Positions 13,882 through 20,594 of a stretch of DNA of 23,988 nucleotides are shown here, one piece after another. Numbering within the stretch: position 1 is the first letter of the stretch; every line of letters starts with the position of its first letter. The translations under genes and the position numbers were made by a program. Below the pieces are notes generated by a model. That model was given only the letters and a program-made list of their open reading frames with translations. It did no database searches and had not been told where the DNA came from. The stretch comes from JBJFCE01 sp964437825 (GTDB taxonomy: Bacteria > Bacillota > Clostridia > Lachnospirales > Lachnospiraceae): positions 1 to 23,988 of the forward strand of contig CAYTIH010000039.1 of assembly GCA_964437825.1 (NCBI GenBank), given 5' to 3'.

Positions 13882-14379
13882 ATGGCAATTGATCAGGTAA
13901 GAGAATATTTCAGACAATTTCAGATGGAAGACAGAATCAGGGAGTTTTCCGTATCCAGCGCAACCGTGGAGCTGGCTGCGCAGGCGCTTCACTGTGCACC
14001 GGAGAGGATTGCTAAGACGCTTTCCTTTCTGGTGGATGAAGCCCCGATTCTGATTGTGACGGCCGGGGATGCAAAAATAGATAATGCCAAATATAAAGCG
14101 TTCTTTCATTGTAAGGCAAAAATGCTGCATCCAGATCAGGTGGAAACATTGATCGGACATGCCGTCGGGGGCGTCTGCCCTTTTGGTATTTGTGACGGAG
14201 TAACAGTGTATCTGGACGAATCCTTAAAACGGTTTGACACGGTTTTTCCGGCATGCGGCAGCAGCAACAGCGCGATAGAGCTGACCATCCCGGAGCTTTC
14301 GCAGTATGCGGCTCCCCGCGAATGGGTGGATGTATGCAAGGGCTGGCAGGAAGCAAAAGCAGGCTGTCCCATAAACTAA
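13882..14379 (+). CDS. YbaK/EbsC family aminoacyl-tRNA deacylase-like protein
   Basis: A 165-residue single-domain protein of the YbaK/ProRS-editing (INS) superfamily, members of which hydrolyse mischarged aminoacyl-tRNA such as Cys-tRNA(Pro) or Ala-tRNA(Pro). Family marks are FSVSSATVELAAQAL, the conserved Lys in IAKTLSFLV, ILIVTAGDAKIDNAKYK, and GGVCPFGI followed by VYLDESLKRFDTVFPACGSSN. The start MAIDQVREYFRQF fits the family and has GGAG (13872-13875) six bases upstream; an in-frame ATG at 13870 would add four residues and the open frame extends to 13843. Which mischarged tRNA it corrects cannot be told. It runs convergently towards the SDR gene, with 20 bases between them. Confidence 0.88.
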   Translation: MAIDQVREYFRQFQMEDRIREFSVSSATVELAAQALHCAPERIAKTLSFLVDEAPILIVTAGDAKIDNAKYKAFFHCKAKMLHPDQVETLIGHAVGGVCPFGICDGVTVYLDESLKRFDTVFPACGSSNSAIELTIPELSQYAAPREWVDVCKGWQEAKAGCPIN

Positions 14380-14399
14380 GGAAAGCGCATGATGTATGC

Positions 14400-15128
14400 T
14401 TATATAAAACCGCCGTCCAGAGTAATGATCTGTCCTGTCAGATAAGCCGGAGCCGTTGCAAGCTGATATACAGCCTGCGCAGCCTCAAAGGGCGTTCCCA
14501 GACGGTCGGCGGGAATTTCATGGATGAGCGCTTCCATTTCCTCAGGGGAAAAGCAGCGGTTCATATCCGTATCAATTACACCGCAGGCAAGGGCGTTGAC
14601 CTGTATATTGCTTGGGGCAAGCTCCTTTGCGAGCGCTTTGGTAAAACCGTGAATGCCTGCTTTGGCAGTGGAATAGGCGACCTCCATGGAAGCACCCACA
14701 CTTCCCCAAACGGAGGAAATGTTAATGATGCGGCCCCGATGCCTTGAGAGCATCAGCCTTGCGGCGTGCCTTGAAGTATAAAAGCAGGAATTCAGGTTTA
14801 CATTCATAACATGATGCCACTCGTCCGGAGTCATATCCGTCAGAAGACCAATATGGGAAATGCCCGCATTATTGACCAGAATATCGATAGCAGAAATTGT
14901 TTCAAACATTCGGTCCACGAAGCGGTAGTCTCCGATATCGCCGATGTGAATGACACATGGAATCCCGTATGTTTCTTCCAGTTCAAATGCTTTTTTGCGA
15001 AGCAGTTCTTCTGAACTTTTGCAGGTAAGAATCAGGTGATATCCGTTTTGAGCGAAAATTTCTGCACAGGCGGCGCCGATCCCGCGGGAAGCCCCTGTAA
15101 TCATGACTGTTTCTGGTGTGGCTGACAT
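14400..15128 (-). CDS. Short-chain dehydrogenase/reductase (FabG-like)
   Basis: A 242-residue minus-strand SDR enzyme. It has the cofactor motif TGASRGIG (11-18), NNAG (86-89), the catalytic serine in ISSVWGSVG (138/139) and Tyr152-x3-Lys156 in AYSTAKAG. It ends with the classical ITLDGGF. This is the size and layout of 3-oxoacyl-ACP reductases, but with no fatty acid synthesis genes nearby the true substrate is open. The start at 15128 (MSATPETVMITG) has AGGAGG seven bases upstream on the minus strand; the frame is open 18 codons further but without a ribosome site. It is transcribed divergently from trxB. Confidence 0.9.
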   Translation of the reverse strand: MSATPETVMITGASRGIGAACAEIFAQNGYHLILTCKSSEELLRKKAFELEETYGIPCVIHIGDIGDYRFVDRMFETISAIDILVNNAGISHIGLLTDMTPDEWHHVMNVNLNSCFYTSRHAARLMLSRHRGRIINISSVWGSVGASMEVAYSTAKAGIHGFTKALAKELAPSNIQVNALACGVIDTDMNRCFSPEEMEALIHEIPADRLGTPFEAAQAVYQLATAPAYLTGQIITLDGGFI

Positions 15129-15158
15129 GTATAACCTCCTGACACATTTGATAAAACT

Positions 15159-15187
15159 ATCATAACATAAGCGGGTGCGCATGAAAA
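15159..15187 (-). promoter_or_regulatory. Probable promoter of the SDR gene
   Basis: On the minus strand, TTTTCA (complement of 15182-15187), 17 bases, then TATGAT (complement of 15159-15164) preceded by an extended -10 TGT. It lies in the short divergent space shared with trxB. Confidence 0.6.
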
Positions 15188-15217
15188 TGAAAAAATGCCG
15201 GAAAAGAGGAACAGAAT

Positions 15218-16132
15218 ATGTATGATTTGATTATTATTGGAGCAGGGCCTGCGGGCTTAAGTGCGGCTGTTTATGCCATGAGAGCAGGACTGAAAACAAT
15301 AGTGGTGGACAAGAGCCCCGTGAGCGGCGGACAGGTGCTGACGACTTATGAGGTGGACAATTATCCGGGACTGCCGGGAATCATGGGAGCGGATTTGGGT
15401 ATGAAAATGCGGGAGCACGCGGACAAGCTCGGCGCGGCATTTATGCAGGCATGCGTGATTTCCGTGCATCTGGCCGATGAGATCAAAAGGGTGGAAACAG
15501 ATCAGGGTACGCTGGAAGCCGGATGTGTGATTATTGCGGCAGGAGCGTCACATGCGTTATTACAGGTTCCGGGAGAAAAAAAATTGACGGGAACGGGAGT
15601 GTCCTATTGTGCGGCCTGCGACGGAGCTTTTTTCAGAAACCGCAGCGTGGCTGTTGTCGGAGGCGGTGACGTTGCCGTGGAGGATGCAATTGTTCTTGCA
15701 GGAATCTGCAAAAAAGTGTATCTCATTCACAGGCGGAATCAGCTTCGGGCGGAAAAAATCCTACAGAATCAGGTTTTGAAAATTGACAATGTGGAAATCC
15801 TTTGGAACTGCGTAGCCACACAAATTCAGGGAACGGAACGGGTTACCGGCATCACAGTTCGGAATGTTCAGGATGACACAGAGCGGGAAATTGAAGTACA
15901 GGGAGTGTTTATTGCGGTTGGAATGAGACCGGAGAGTGAACTGTTTAGAGAAGAAATAGAGATGGATGAAAACGGCTGGCTGGTTGCGGGCGAAGACGGA
16001 AAGACAAATCTTCCCGGTGTGTTTGCTGCAGGGGATATCAGGACCAAGAAGCTTCGCCAGATTATAACGGCGGCAGCTGACGGAGCAAACTGCGTTTTTT
16101 CTGCGCTGGAATACCTTATGATTGGAAAATAA
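15218..16132 (+). CDS. trxB: Thioredoxin reductase (NADPH)
   Basis: A 304-residue flavoprotein of the low-molecular-weight thioredoxin reductase family. It shows the FAD-binding GAGPAG (8-13), the redox-active CAAC (131-134, in SYCAACDGAFF), the second dinucleotide motif VVGGGDVAVEDA (147-158) and HRRNQLRA (171-178), the H-R-R-x3-R-A pattern associated with NADPH rather than NADH. It closes with the FAD motif GVFAAGDIRTKKLRQI. Length is normal. The ribosome site AGAGGA lies eight bases before the ATG. No thioredoxin gene is adjacent, so its partner is elsewhere. A weak hairpin (CCATTTT/AAAATGG, 16176-16204) follows but is not a convincing terminator. Confidence 0.94.
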   Translation: MYDLIIIGAGPAGLSAAVYAMRAGLKTIVVDKSPVSGGQVLTTYEVDNYPGLPGIMGADLGMKMREHADKLGAAFMQACVISVHLADEIKRVETDQGTLEAGCVIIAAGASHALLQVPGEKKLTGTGVSYCAACDGAFFRNRSVAVVGGGDVAVEDAIVLAGICKKVYLIHRRNQLRAEKILQNQVLKIDNVEILWNCVATQIQGTERVTGITVRNVQDDTEREIEVQGVFIAVGMRPESELFREEIEMDENGWLVAGEDGKTNLPGVFAAGDIRTKKLRQIITAAADGANCVFSALEYLMIGK

Positions 16133-16232
16133 TAAGTTGTAACAAAAACGTAAATCTTTCGAAAAACGAAAAGCGCCATTTTTTCGAGTGATTTTCGAAA
16201 ATGGAAATGAAAATGGAAATGATATCCAAAGG

Positions 16233-16261
16233 TTGACAAGAGCATATTGTCATGCTATATT
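16233..16261 (+). promoter_or_regulatory. Sigma-A promoter of the NlpC/P60 hydrolase gene
   Basis: TTGACA (16233-16238), a 17-base spacer and TATATT (16256-16261): a perfect -35 and a 5/6 -10 box. Transcription would start near 16268, about 60 bases before the ATG. Confidence 0.85.
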
Positions 16262-16271
16262 TACTCGTAGA

Positions 16272-16297
16272 TGTAACAAAATTGTAACAAATGTAAC
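16272..16297 (+). promoter_or_regulatory. WalR-type direct repeat (TGTAAC-N5-TGTAAC) in the leader
   Basis: TGTAAC occurs at 16272-16277 and 16283-16288, five bases apart, which fits the published B. subtilis WalR (YycF) box TGTWAH-N5-TGTWAH exactly. A third copy follows at 16292-16297 and an isolated one at 16139-16144. WalRK controls cell-wall hydrolases in Firmicutes, and the gene behind this site is such a hydrolase. The position downstream of the -10 box would suit repression. PhoP-type boxes are an alternative reading. Confidence 0.6.
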
Positions 16298-16329
16298 ACA
16301 CGGGTAGCAGTTAACCAATGGAGGAAACT

Positions 16330-17865
16330 ATGAAACGAAAAGAATTGAAATTTGCAGCCCTCGTTCTTACCGGCATGGTTGCAGTTTCTGGACGAAGCTT
16401 TTCGACTCATGCAACTCAGGTAACGACAGTCCTTCCTGTCGCAGGCGTGGGGCTGAAACTGGAGGAAGGAACTTCGGTTGAAGAATTGGAACAGATCGTA
16501 TTAGATGAGACTGAGAGTACCGTAGAAATAAATACATCCGAACAGACTCCAGCTGTTGCAGCGACGAATGAAGCAGTGGTGGAAGGAGTTGTTTTGGGAG
16601 CGGGCGGTACTGCCGCGGATGCGGATATGAATATGCAGACCGATCCGGGTACGGATACAAATGGTGACACGGCGCAGACGCCAGAAGGTGCTTTGCTCCA
16701 GGGCGGAGATACCGCCTCCGGTGAGCAGCCGAATCCGGATAACGGGACAGGGAATCAAAACTCCGGCGAGGATGCCGATGCTTCTGATGAAAATGAGGAA
16801 GACGCTGAGAATTCCCAAGACACAGAGGATACGGATGATGTTCAGGAGTCGGAGAATACGGATGATACCGAGGATACTCAGGAGTCAGAGGATGCCGATG
16901 ATTCGGAAGAACTGGAAGAAGACTATGGCAATCTGGTTATTGCTCAGGTTAATGATTGGGTTAATGTAAGAAGCGGTCCGAATACTGACAGTGAGATTTT
17001 GGGTAAATTATATAATGATTCTGTAGGTGAGATGATCCGGGTAGAAGGCGACTGGTATTATATCGCATCAGGAACCGTAACCGGTTACGTAAAGGCTGAG
17101 TACTGTGTCACAGGCACGGAGGCGGAAGCCATGGTTGATGAGGTCAGTGTAAAAACTGCGGTTATCAATACTACGACCTTGAACCTGAGAGAGGAGCCGT
17201 CTACGGATGCTGTATTATTAAAACAGCTTCCGGCAGGAGCCGTACTTGACGTTACCAGTACCGACTATGACGGATGGGTTGAAGTAAATGTAGGCGGAAC
17301 CATCGGGTATGTATCTTCCGAATATGTATCCGTGAACGTAGAATTTGTATCTGCGGAATCCAAGGAAGAAGAAGCACAGAGGCTTGCAAAGGAACGGGAA
17401 GAGGCGGAACGCAGAGAGGCGGAAGCTGCTGCAGCGCAGCAGACGCAGTCCGCTGAAACTGTGGAAGCAGCTGCACCGGCCGCTGAATCAGCGCCGGTGG
17501 TGACGGCATCCGGAAGCGGAAGCGGTACCGAGGTTGCAAATTACGCATTACAGTTTGTAGGTAATCCGTATGTATACGGGGGAACAAGTCTGACAAACGG
17601 TGCGGATTGCTCCGGCTTCGTATTGGCAGTATATGCCCAGTACGGCGTGAGTCTGCCCCATTCTGCAACGGCTGACAGAAGCATGGGTACTGAGGTAGGA
17701 AGTCTCGCAGAGGCGCAGCCGGGTGATCTGGTATGCTATTCAGGACATGTGGGAATCTATATCGGAAACGGTCAGATTGTTCATGCAAGCACACCCAGAA
17801 CCGGAATTAAGATATCTGATGCAAATTATAAACCGATTGCCTGCATCAGGAGAATATTTAACTAG
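16330..17865 (+). CDS. Secreted SH3-SH3-NlpC/P60 peptidoglycan endopeptidase
   Basis: A 511-residue exported cell-wall hydrolase. The ATG at 16330 follows GGAGG (16320-16324). An N-terminal signal peptide (MKRKELKFAALVLTGMVAV) probably ends near STHA-TQ. A long disordered region follows, ending in a strongly acidic stretch (about 147-200) built from imperfect repeats of D/T/E such as DTEDTDDVQESEN and TDDTEDTQESED. Two bacterial SH3 domains lie at about 203-262 (VNVRSGPNTDSEILG) and 275-336 (LNLREEPSTDAVLL). Then come a charged helical linker (EEEAQRLAKEREEAERREAE) and an Ala-rich hinge. The NlpC/P60 domain occupies about 400-511, with Cys427 (GADCSGF), His473 (SGHVGIYIG) and His485 (IVHAS) as the catalytic set. 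It likely cleaves stem peptides (gamma-D-Glu-diamino acid bond). Monocistronic. Confidence 0.93.
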   Translation: MKRKELKFAALVLTGMVAVSGRSFSTHATQVTTVLPVAGVGLKLEEGTSVEELEQIVLDETESTVEINTSEQTPAVAATNEAVVEGVVLGAGGTAADADMNMQTDPGTDTNGDTAQTPEGALLQGGDTASGEQPNPDNGTGNQNSGEDADASDENEEDAENSQDTEDTDDVQESENTDDTEDTQESEDADDSEELEEDYGNLVIAQVNDWVNVRSGPNTDSEILGKLYNDSVGEMIRVEGDWYYIASGTVTGYVKAEYCVTGTEAEAMVDEVSVKTAVINTTTLNLREEPSTDAVLLKQLPAGAVLDVTSTDYDGWVEVNVGGTIGYVSSEYVSVNVEFVSAESKEEEAQRLAKEREEAERREAEAAAAQQTQSAETVEAAAPAAESAPVVTASGSGSGTEVANYALQFVGNPYVYGGTSLTNGADCSGFVLAVYAQYGVSLPHSATADRSMGTEVGSLAEAQPGDLVCYSGHVGIYIGNGQIVHASTPRTGIKISDANYKPIACIRRIFN

Positions 17866-17878
17866 TGATTAAGGATTT

Positions 17879-17912
17879 AGAGATCATGTGCAAAACATGA
17901 TCTCTTTTTTTT
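17879..17912 (+). terminator. Strong intrinsic terminator after the NlpC/P60 gene
   Basis: AGAGATCATGT (17879-17889) pairs perfectly with ACATGATCTCT (17895-17905) around a 5-nt loop and continues into eight T residues (17905-17912). The best terminator in the window. Confidence 0.95.
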
Positions 17913-18106
17913 CTATATCATAGGAAATACCTTGCTGGACTTGTTGTTGAAGTGTCGGAGCAAGGGCATTCCTGCAAGCTTCTTATACAGTAAAAACCTC
18001 AGGGAAGATAACGACACGAATGTCAAAAATTGGTTTTGGCAAAAATGCACAAAAACTGAAAAAGCAATAGATTTTTAAAAAAAAACATAAAAAAGACAAA
18101 ATGAAC

Positions 18107-18177
18107 TTATCCACAGGAAAAAGAGCCAAATTTCGGGGATTGCCTATTTATACACGGAGTTATCCACATTATCCACA
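18107..18177 (+). promoter_or_regulatory. Cluster of DnaA boxes
   Basis: TTATCCACA, the strongest DnaA-box sequence, occurs exactly at 18107-18115, 18160-18168 and 18169-18177, the last two directly abutting. TTATACACG at 18148-18156 is a one-mismatch copy, and all four have the same orientation. An A-rich tract lies just upstream (about 18071-18100). No dnaA, dnaN or rpmH gene is near, so a DnaA titration site or DnaA-controlled promoter is more likely than oriC itself. Confidence 0.75.
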
Positions 18178-18330
18178 AAATTTTGTGGGGAAAAAAGCCT
18201 CGTTTTTATGGTAACCATGAAGAACAGATGTTTTGTTCAGTTATCATAAAATTAATAAAATGAAAGAAAAAAACGTGTAAAATTCTTGACTTTTTTAATG
18301 TCAAAAAGTTTCAGACAATTCTATAAAATG

Positions 18331-18360
18331 TTGCAAAAAAAGAGCATCATGTGGTATAAT
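18331..18360 (+). promoter_or_regulatory. Probable sigma-A promoter of hpf (extended -10)
   Basis: TTGCAA (18331-18336), 18 bases, then a perfect TATAAT (18355-18360) preceded by TGG, an extended -10. The start codon is 36 bases downstream of the -10 box. Confidence 0.75.
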
Positions 18361-18395
18361 CGATATACAATAAAAGAACGAAAGGGATGGTCAGC

Positions 18396-18923
18396 ATGAA
18401 GTTTATTATTGTAGGCAAAAATATTGACGTGACAGAAGGTCTGAAGTCAGCAGTTGAGGACAAGATTGGAAAGCTGGAAAAGTATTTTACTCCTGAGACA
18501 GAAGTACATGTTACCTTAAGTGTTGAAAAAGAGAGACAGAAAATTGAAGTCACCATTCCTGTCAAAGGAAACATCATCCGTTCCGAGCAGGTCAGCAATG
18601 ACATGTATGTTTCAATAGATCTTGTGGAAGAGATTATTGAAAGACAGTTAAAGAAGTATAAGACGAAACTGGTGGAGCAGAAGCAGGCGGCAAACTTCTT
18701 TAAACAGGATTATATCGAAAGAGATTATCCGGAAGAGGAAGAAATTAAGATCATTCGGACCAAGAAATTTGATATCAAACCAATGTATCCGGAAGATGCC
18801 TGTATCCAGATGGAGCTTTTGGGACACAATTTCTATGTGTTCTGCAATGCGGAAACAGATCAGGTCAATGTCGTTTATAAGAGAAAAGGAGGCACCTACG
18901 GACTGATCGAGCCGGAGTTTTAA
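18396..18923 (+). CDS. hpf: Ribosome hibernation promoting factor, long form
   Basis: A 175-residue long-form HPF, which pairs 70S ribosomes into inactive 100S dimers during slow growth. The N-terminal S30AE domain (about 1-100) includes MKFIIVGKNIDVTEGLK, KIGKLEKYF and the strand VTIPVKGNIIRSEQVSNDMYVSID (broken here by position, about 53-76). After a charged linker, the C-terminal dimerisation domain (about 120-175) reads IIRTKKFDIKPMYPEDACIQMELLGHNFYVF in part and ends YKRKGGTYGLIEP. An upstream in-frame ATG at 18387 adds three residues; MKFIIVG is preferred because it matches the family start, although its ribosome site (AGGGATGG) is weak. It has its own promoter, behind the DnaA-box cluster. 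Confidence 0.94.
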   Translation: MKFIIVGKNIDVTEGLKSAVEDKIGKLEKYFTPETEVHVTLSVEKERQKIEVTIPVKGNIIRSEQVSNDMYVSIDLVEEIIERQLKKYKTKLVEQKQAANFFKQDYIERDYPEEEEIKIIRTKKFDIKPMYPEDACIQMELLGHNFYVFCNAETDQVNVVYKRKGGTYGLIEPEF

Positions 18924-18976
18924 TAGGCTACCAATGAAAAATTACATATAGAAATCCCAAAGATAATATAACTATG

Positions 18977-18996
18977 CATAACATAGCTATGTTATG
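18977..18996. repeat. Perfect 20-bp palindrome
   Basis: CATAACATAGCTATGTTATG is its own reverse complement with no central spacer. It starts 54 bases after the hpf stop. Such a spacer-less palindrome suits a dimeric DNA-binding protein better than an RNA hairpin. Confidence 0.6.
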
Positions 18997-19064
18997 AAAA
19001 TACACAGGATAACGCGGAAAATACTGAAGAAAAGGTACGCCGCGTAAAGTACAAAAGAGAAAGG

Positions 19065-19106
19065 ACAGGCATTTGTCATACCGGATGGTATGCGGATGCC
19101 TGTTTT
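19065..19106 (+). terminator. Possible terminator of hpf (two-step hairpin)
   Basis: ACAGGCAT (19065-19072) pairs with ATGCCTGT (19096-19103). Inside, CATACC/GGTATG (19077-19082, 19087-19092) form a second helix with a GGAT loop. Only four T residues follow (19103-19106), and it lies about 140 bases after hpf, so efficiency is uncertain. Confidence 0.5.
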
Positions 19107-19126
19107 GATATCATAGGAAATCACGA

Positions 19127-19212
19127 AAATCTCTTGCAGGATGAAATTCTCTGCAGTACAAAAGCCTGGAAATCTCCTGCTGTATGAAGCCCTTGCAGTA
19201 CGGCAGAATAAA
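19127..19212. repeat. Imperfect tandem duplication of about 43 bases
   Basis: Two consecutive units start AAATCTCTTGCAGGATGAA (19127) and AAATCTCCTGCTGTATGAA (19170) and later share TGCAGTAC (19152-19159, 19194-19201). The offset is 42-43 bases. No function is evident. Confidence 0.5.
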
Positions 19213-19263
19213 ACGGAGCATATGGGAATAGGATGAATAGATAAGAATTTCCAAGGAAACAGC

Positions 19264-20397
19264 ATGAAACGGAAAGAGCGGATCAAGACTGTACGAAAGA
19301 GCAAGTCTGGAAGCAGGATGGCATTGTTAAGAAAAGGGATCTGTGTGGAAGTCCTGTGCATTTTTGCGGTATGTATTTTTTTTACATATAAACGACATCA
19401 CCTTCAGGGAGAGGAATATGAGGGAGCGAAGGAGATAAGTTCGGCCTCGGTCATTCTTAATGAGGAGAAGGATTATATTACCTGGGTGGACTTTAATGTA
19501 ACCAGTGATGCCATGACCAGGGCGATTCAATATGATATGGATACCTACGGTCAGGAAAACCATCTTGATTGGATTGCGCTGCTTGCCTATGCGGCGTGCC
19601 GCGGAGGGGGAAAGTTTGGCACAAAGTCGCTGGAATATATCGATACTGCGGCAGAGGCGCTTAAGGAAAATACGCTGCAGGAGCTGACGCAGGACATGAA
19701 GTATTTTGATTATTATTATGAGGCATATCGTGCCGCGCTTGGCGGGTTTGTGGGTGAATATCAGATAGAAAAAGAGGACGAACAGGGGAATACGGTTATG
19801 GAGAACTGCTATGGCGTTAAGGCTTTTTCTCCGATTGCAAAGGGCTTTGCCTATAGTGACTATGATGACTTTGGCGCGTCGAGAAGCTATGGCTATAGCA
19901 GGCCTCATTTAGGACATGACATGATGGGGATGATCGGCACGCCTATTATAGCGATCGAATCCGGCTACGTGGAAGCCATCGGATGGAATCAGTACGGAGG
20001 CTGGCGAATCGGAATCCGCAGCTTTGACGGTAAGCGTTATTATTACTATGCACATTTACGGCAGAACTATCCTTATGCCGAAGGACTTTCCGAGGGGAGC
20101 GTGGTGACGGCCGGGGATGTAATAGGCTATATGGGTCATACCGGCTACAGTACCACGGAAAATGTGAATAACATAGAAACCGTACATCTGCACTGGGGCA
20201 TGGAACTGATCTTTGATGAGTCCCAAAAAGACAGCAATAACGAAATCTGGATTGACTGCTATGAGCTGACAAAATTTCTGCAGAGCTTTCGGAGCGAAGC
20301 CTGCAAGGTTGGCGATACCAGAGAATGGGTGCGTGTGCGCACGATGGTGGATCCTGCAGTGGAGGAGTACCGGCAGGATCAGGGAAATGACGGATAA
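19264..20397 (+). CDS. Membrane-anchored M23 family metallopeptidase
   Basis: A 377-residue protein with a very basic N-terminus (MKRKERIKTVRKSKSGSRM), one hydrophobic anchor (about 25-42, CVEVLCIFAVCIFF) and an extracellular region. A helical segment of unknown function (about 75-165) precedes the M23 (LytM-like) domain at about 185-330. Zinc ligands are His215 and Asp219 (HLGHD) and His310 (VHLHWG); His264 (YYAHL) and His308 are the usual catalytic helpers. All key residues are present, so it is probably active against peptidoglycan cross-bridges; many anchored relatives act in division or sporulation. The ribosome site (AAGGAAAC) is modest. It is preceded by a repeat-rich gap and followed 197 bases later by thlA. 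Confidence 0.9.
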   Translation: MKRKERIKTVRKSKSGSRMALLRKGICVEVLCIFAVCIFFTYKRHHLQGEEYEGAKEISSASVILNEEKDYITWVDFNVTSDAMTRAIQYDMDTYGQENHLDWIALLAYAACRGGGKFGTKSLEYIDTAAEALKENTLQELTQDMKYFDYYYEAYRAALGGFVGEYQIEKEDEQGNTVMENCYGVKAFSPIAKGFAYSDYDDFGASRSYGYSRPHLGHDMMGMIGTPIIAIESGYVEAIGWNQYGGWRIGIRSFDGKRYYYYAHLRQNYPYAEGLSEGSVVTAGDVIGYMGHTGYSTTENVNNIETVHLHWGMELIFDESQKDSNNEIWIDCYELTKFLQSFRSEACKVGDTREWVRVRTMVDPAVEEYRQDQGNDG

Positions 20398-20480
20398 TCG
20401 TGGCAGGAATAGATATGGCGGAAAACGAGGATACAGAAAAAGAAAGAACAAAAATTATCGGTTGATACAGTGACAACCCA

Positions 20481-20509
20481 TTGCAAAACAGTGTCTGCTA
20501 TGATAAAAT
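20481..20509 (+). promoter_or_regulatory. Probable promoter of the butyrate operon
   Basis: TTGCAA (20481-20486), 17 bases, then TAAAAT (20504-20509): 4/6 and 5/6 matches to the sigma-A consensus. It lies about 85 bases before the thlA start and just upstream of a Rex-like site. Confidence 0.6.
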
Positions 20510-20522
20510 ATCACCAGAAACA

Positions 20523-20540
20523 ATGATAAAAAAATAACAA
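20523..20540 (+). promoter_or_regulatory. Rex-like operator upstream of thlA
   Basis: ATGATAA-AAAA-ATAACAA matches the Rex consensus TTGTTAANNNNTTAACAA at 11 of 14 defined positions, with exact 4-base spacing. It lies just downstream of the -10 box at 20504-20509, where a repressor would block transcription. Rex senses NADH/NAD and is known to control thl-crt-bcd-hbd genes in Clostridia. A 7-bp inverted repeat, CAATGAT (20521-20527) and ATCATTG (20540-20546), frames the same site. Confidence 0.6.
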
Positions 20541-20594
20541 TCATTGAAAAACCCGAAAAACAGGGCATTTAATTCAAAACAGGAGGATTTACAA

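Larger units (their letters stand above)
17913..18395. other. Gene-free AT-rich intergenic region
   Basis: About 480 bases without a believable ORF. From left to right it holds the 14-mer ATATCATAGGAAAT at 17915 (also at 19108), a weakly structured stretch, a poly-A-rich tract near 18071-18100, four DnaA-box sequences (18107-18177), a run of mixed A/T sequence with ATGGTAACCAT near 18209, TTGAC/GTCAA inverted copies around 18286-18304, and the hpf promoter. The size, AT skew and DnaA boxes suggest a regulatory or replication-related site rather than decayed genes. Confidence 0.6.
18924..19263. other. Intergenic region hpf to M23 gene, rich in repeats
   Basis: About 340 bases with no convincing gene. 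It contains a 20-bp perfect palindrome (18977-18996), a two-step hairpin (19065-19103), a second copy of ATATCATAGGAAAT (19108-19121) and an imperfect tandem duplication (19127-19212). A minus-strand frame crosses it but overlaps the repeats and lacks a ribosome site or family features. No good promoter for the M23 gene was seen. Confidence 0.5.

Noticed and set aside
17913..18395. The DnaA-box region called as the chromosomal origin
   Set aside because: No dnaA, dnaN, recF, rpmH or gyr genes are nearby and skew cannot be judged from this window. It is recorded only as a DnaA-box cluster.
18987..19361. A 124-codon minus-strand frame between hpf and the M23 gene
   Set aside because: It crosses a palindrome, a hairpin and a tandem duplication, has no ribosome site and overlaps the M23 start.
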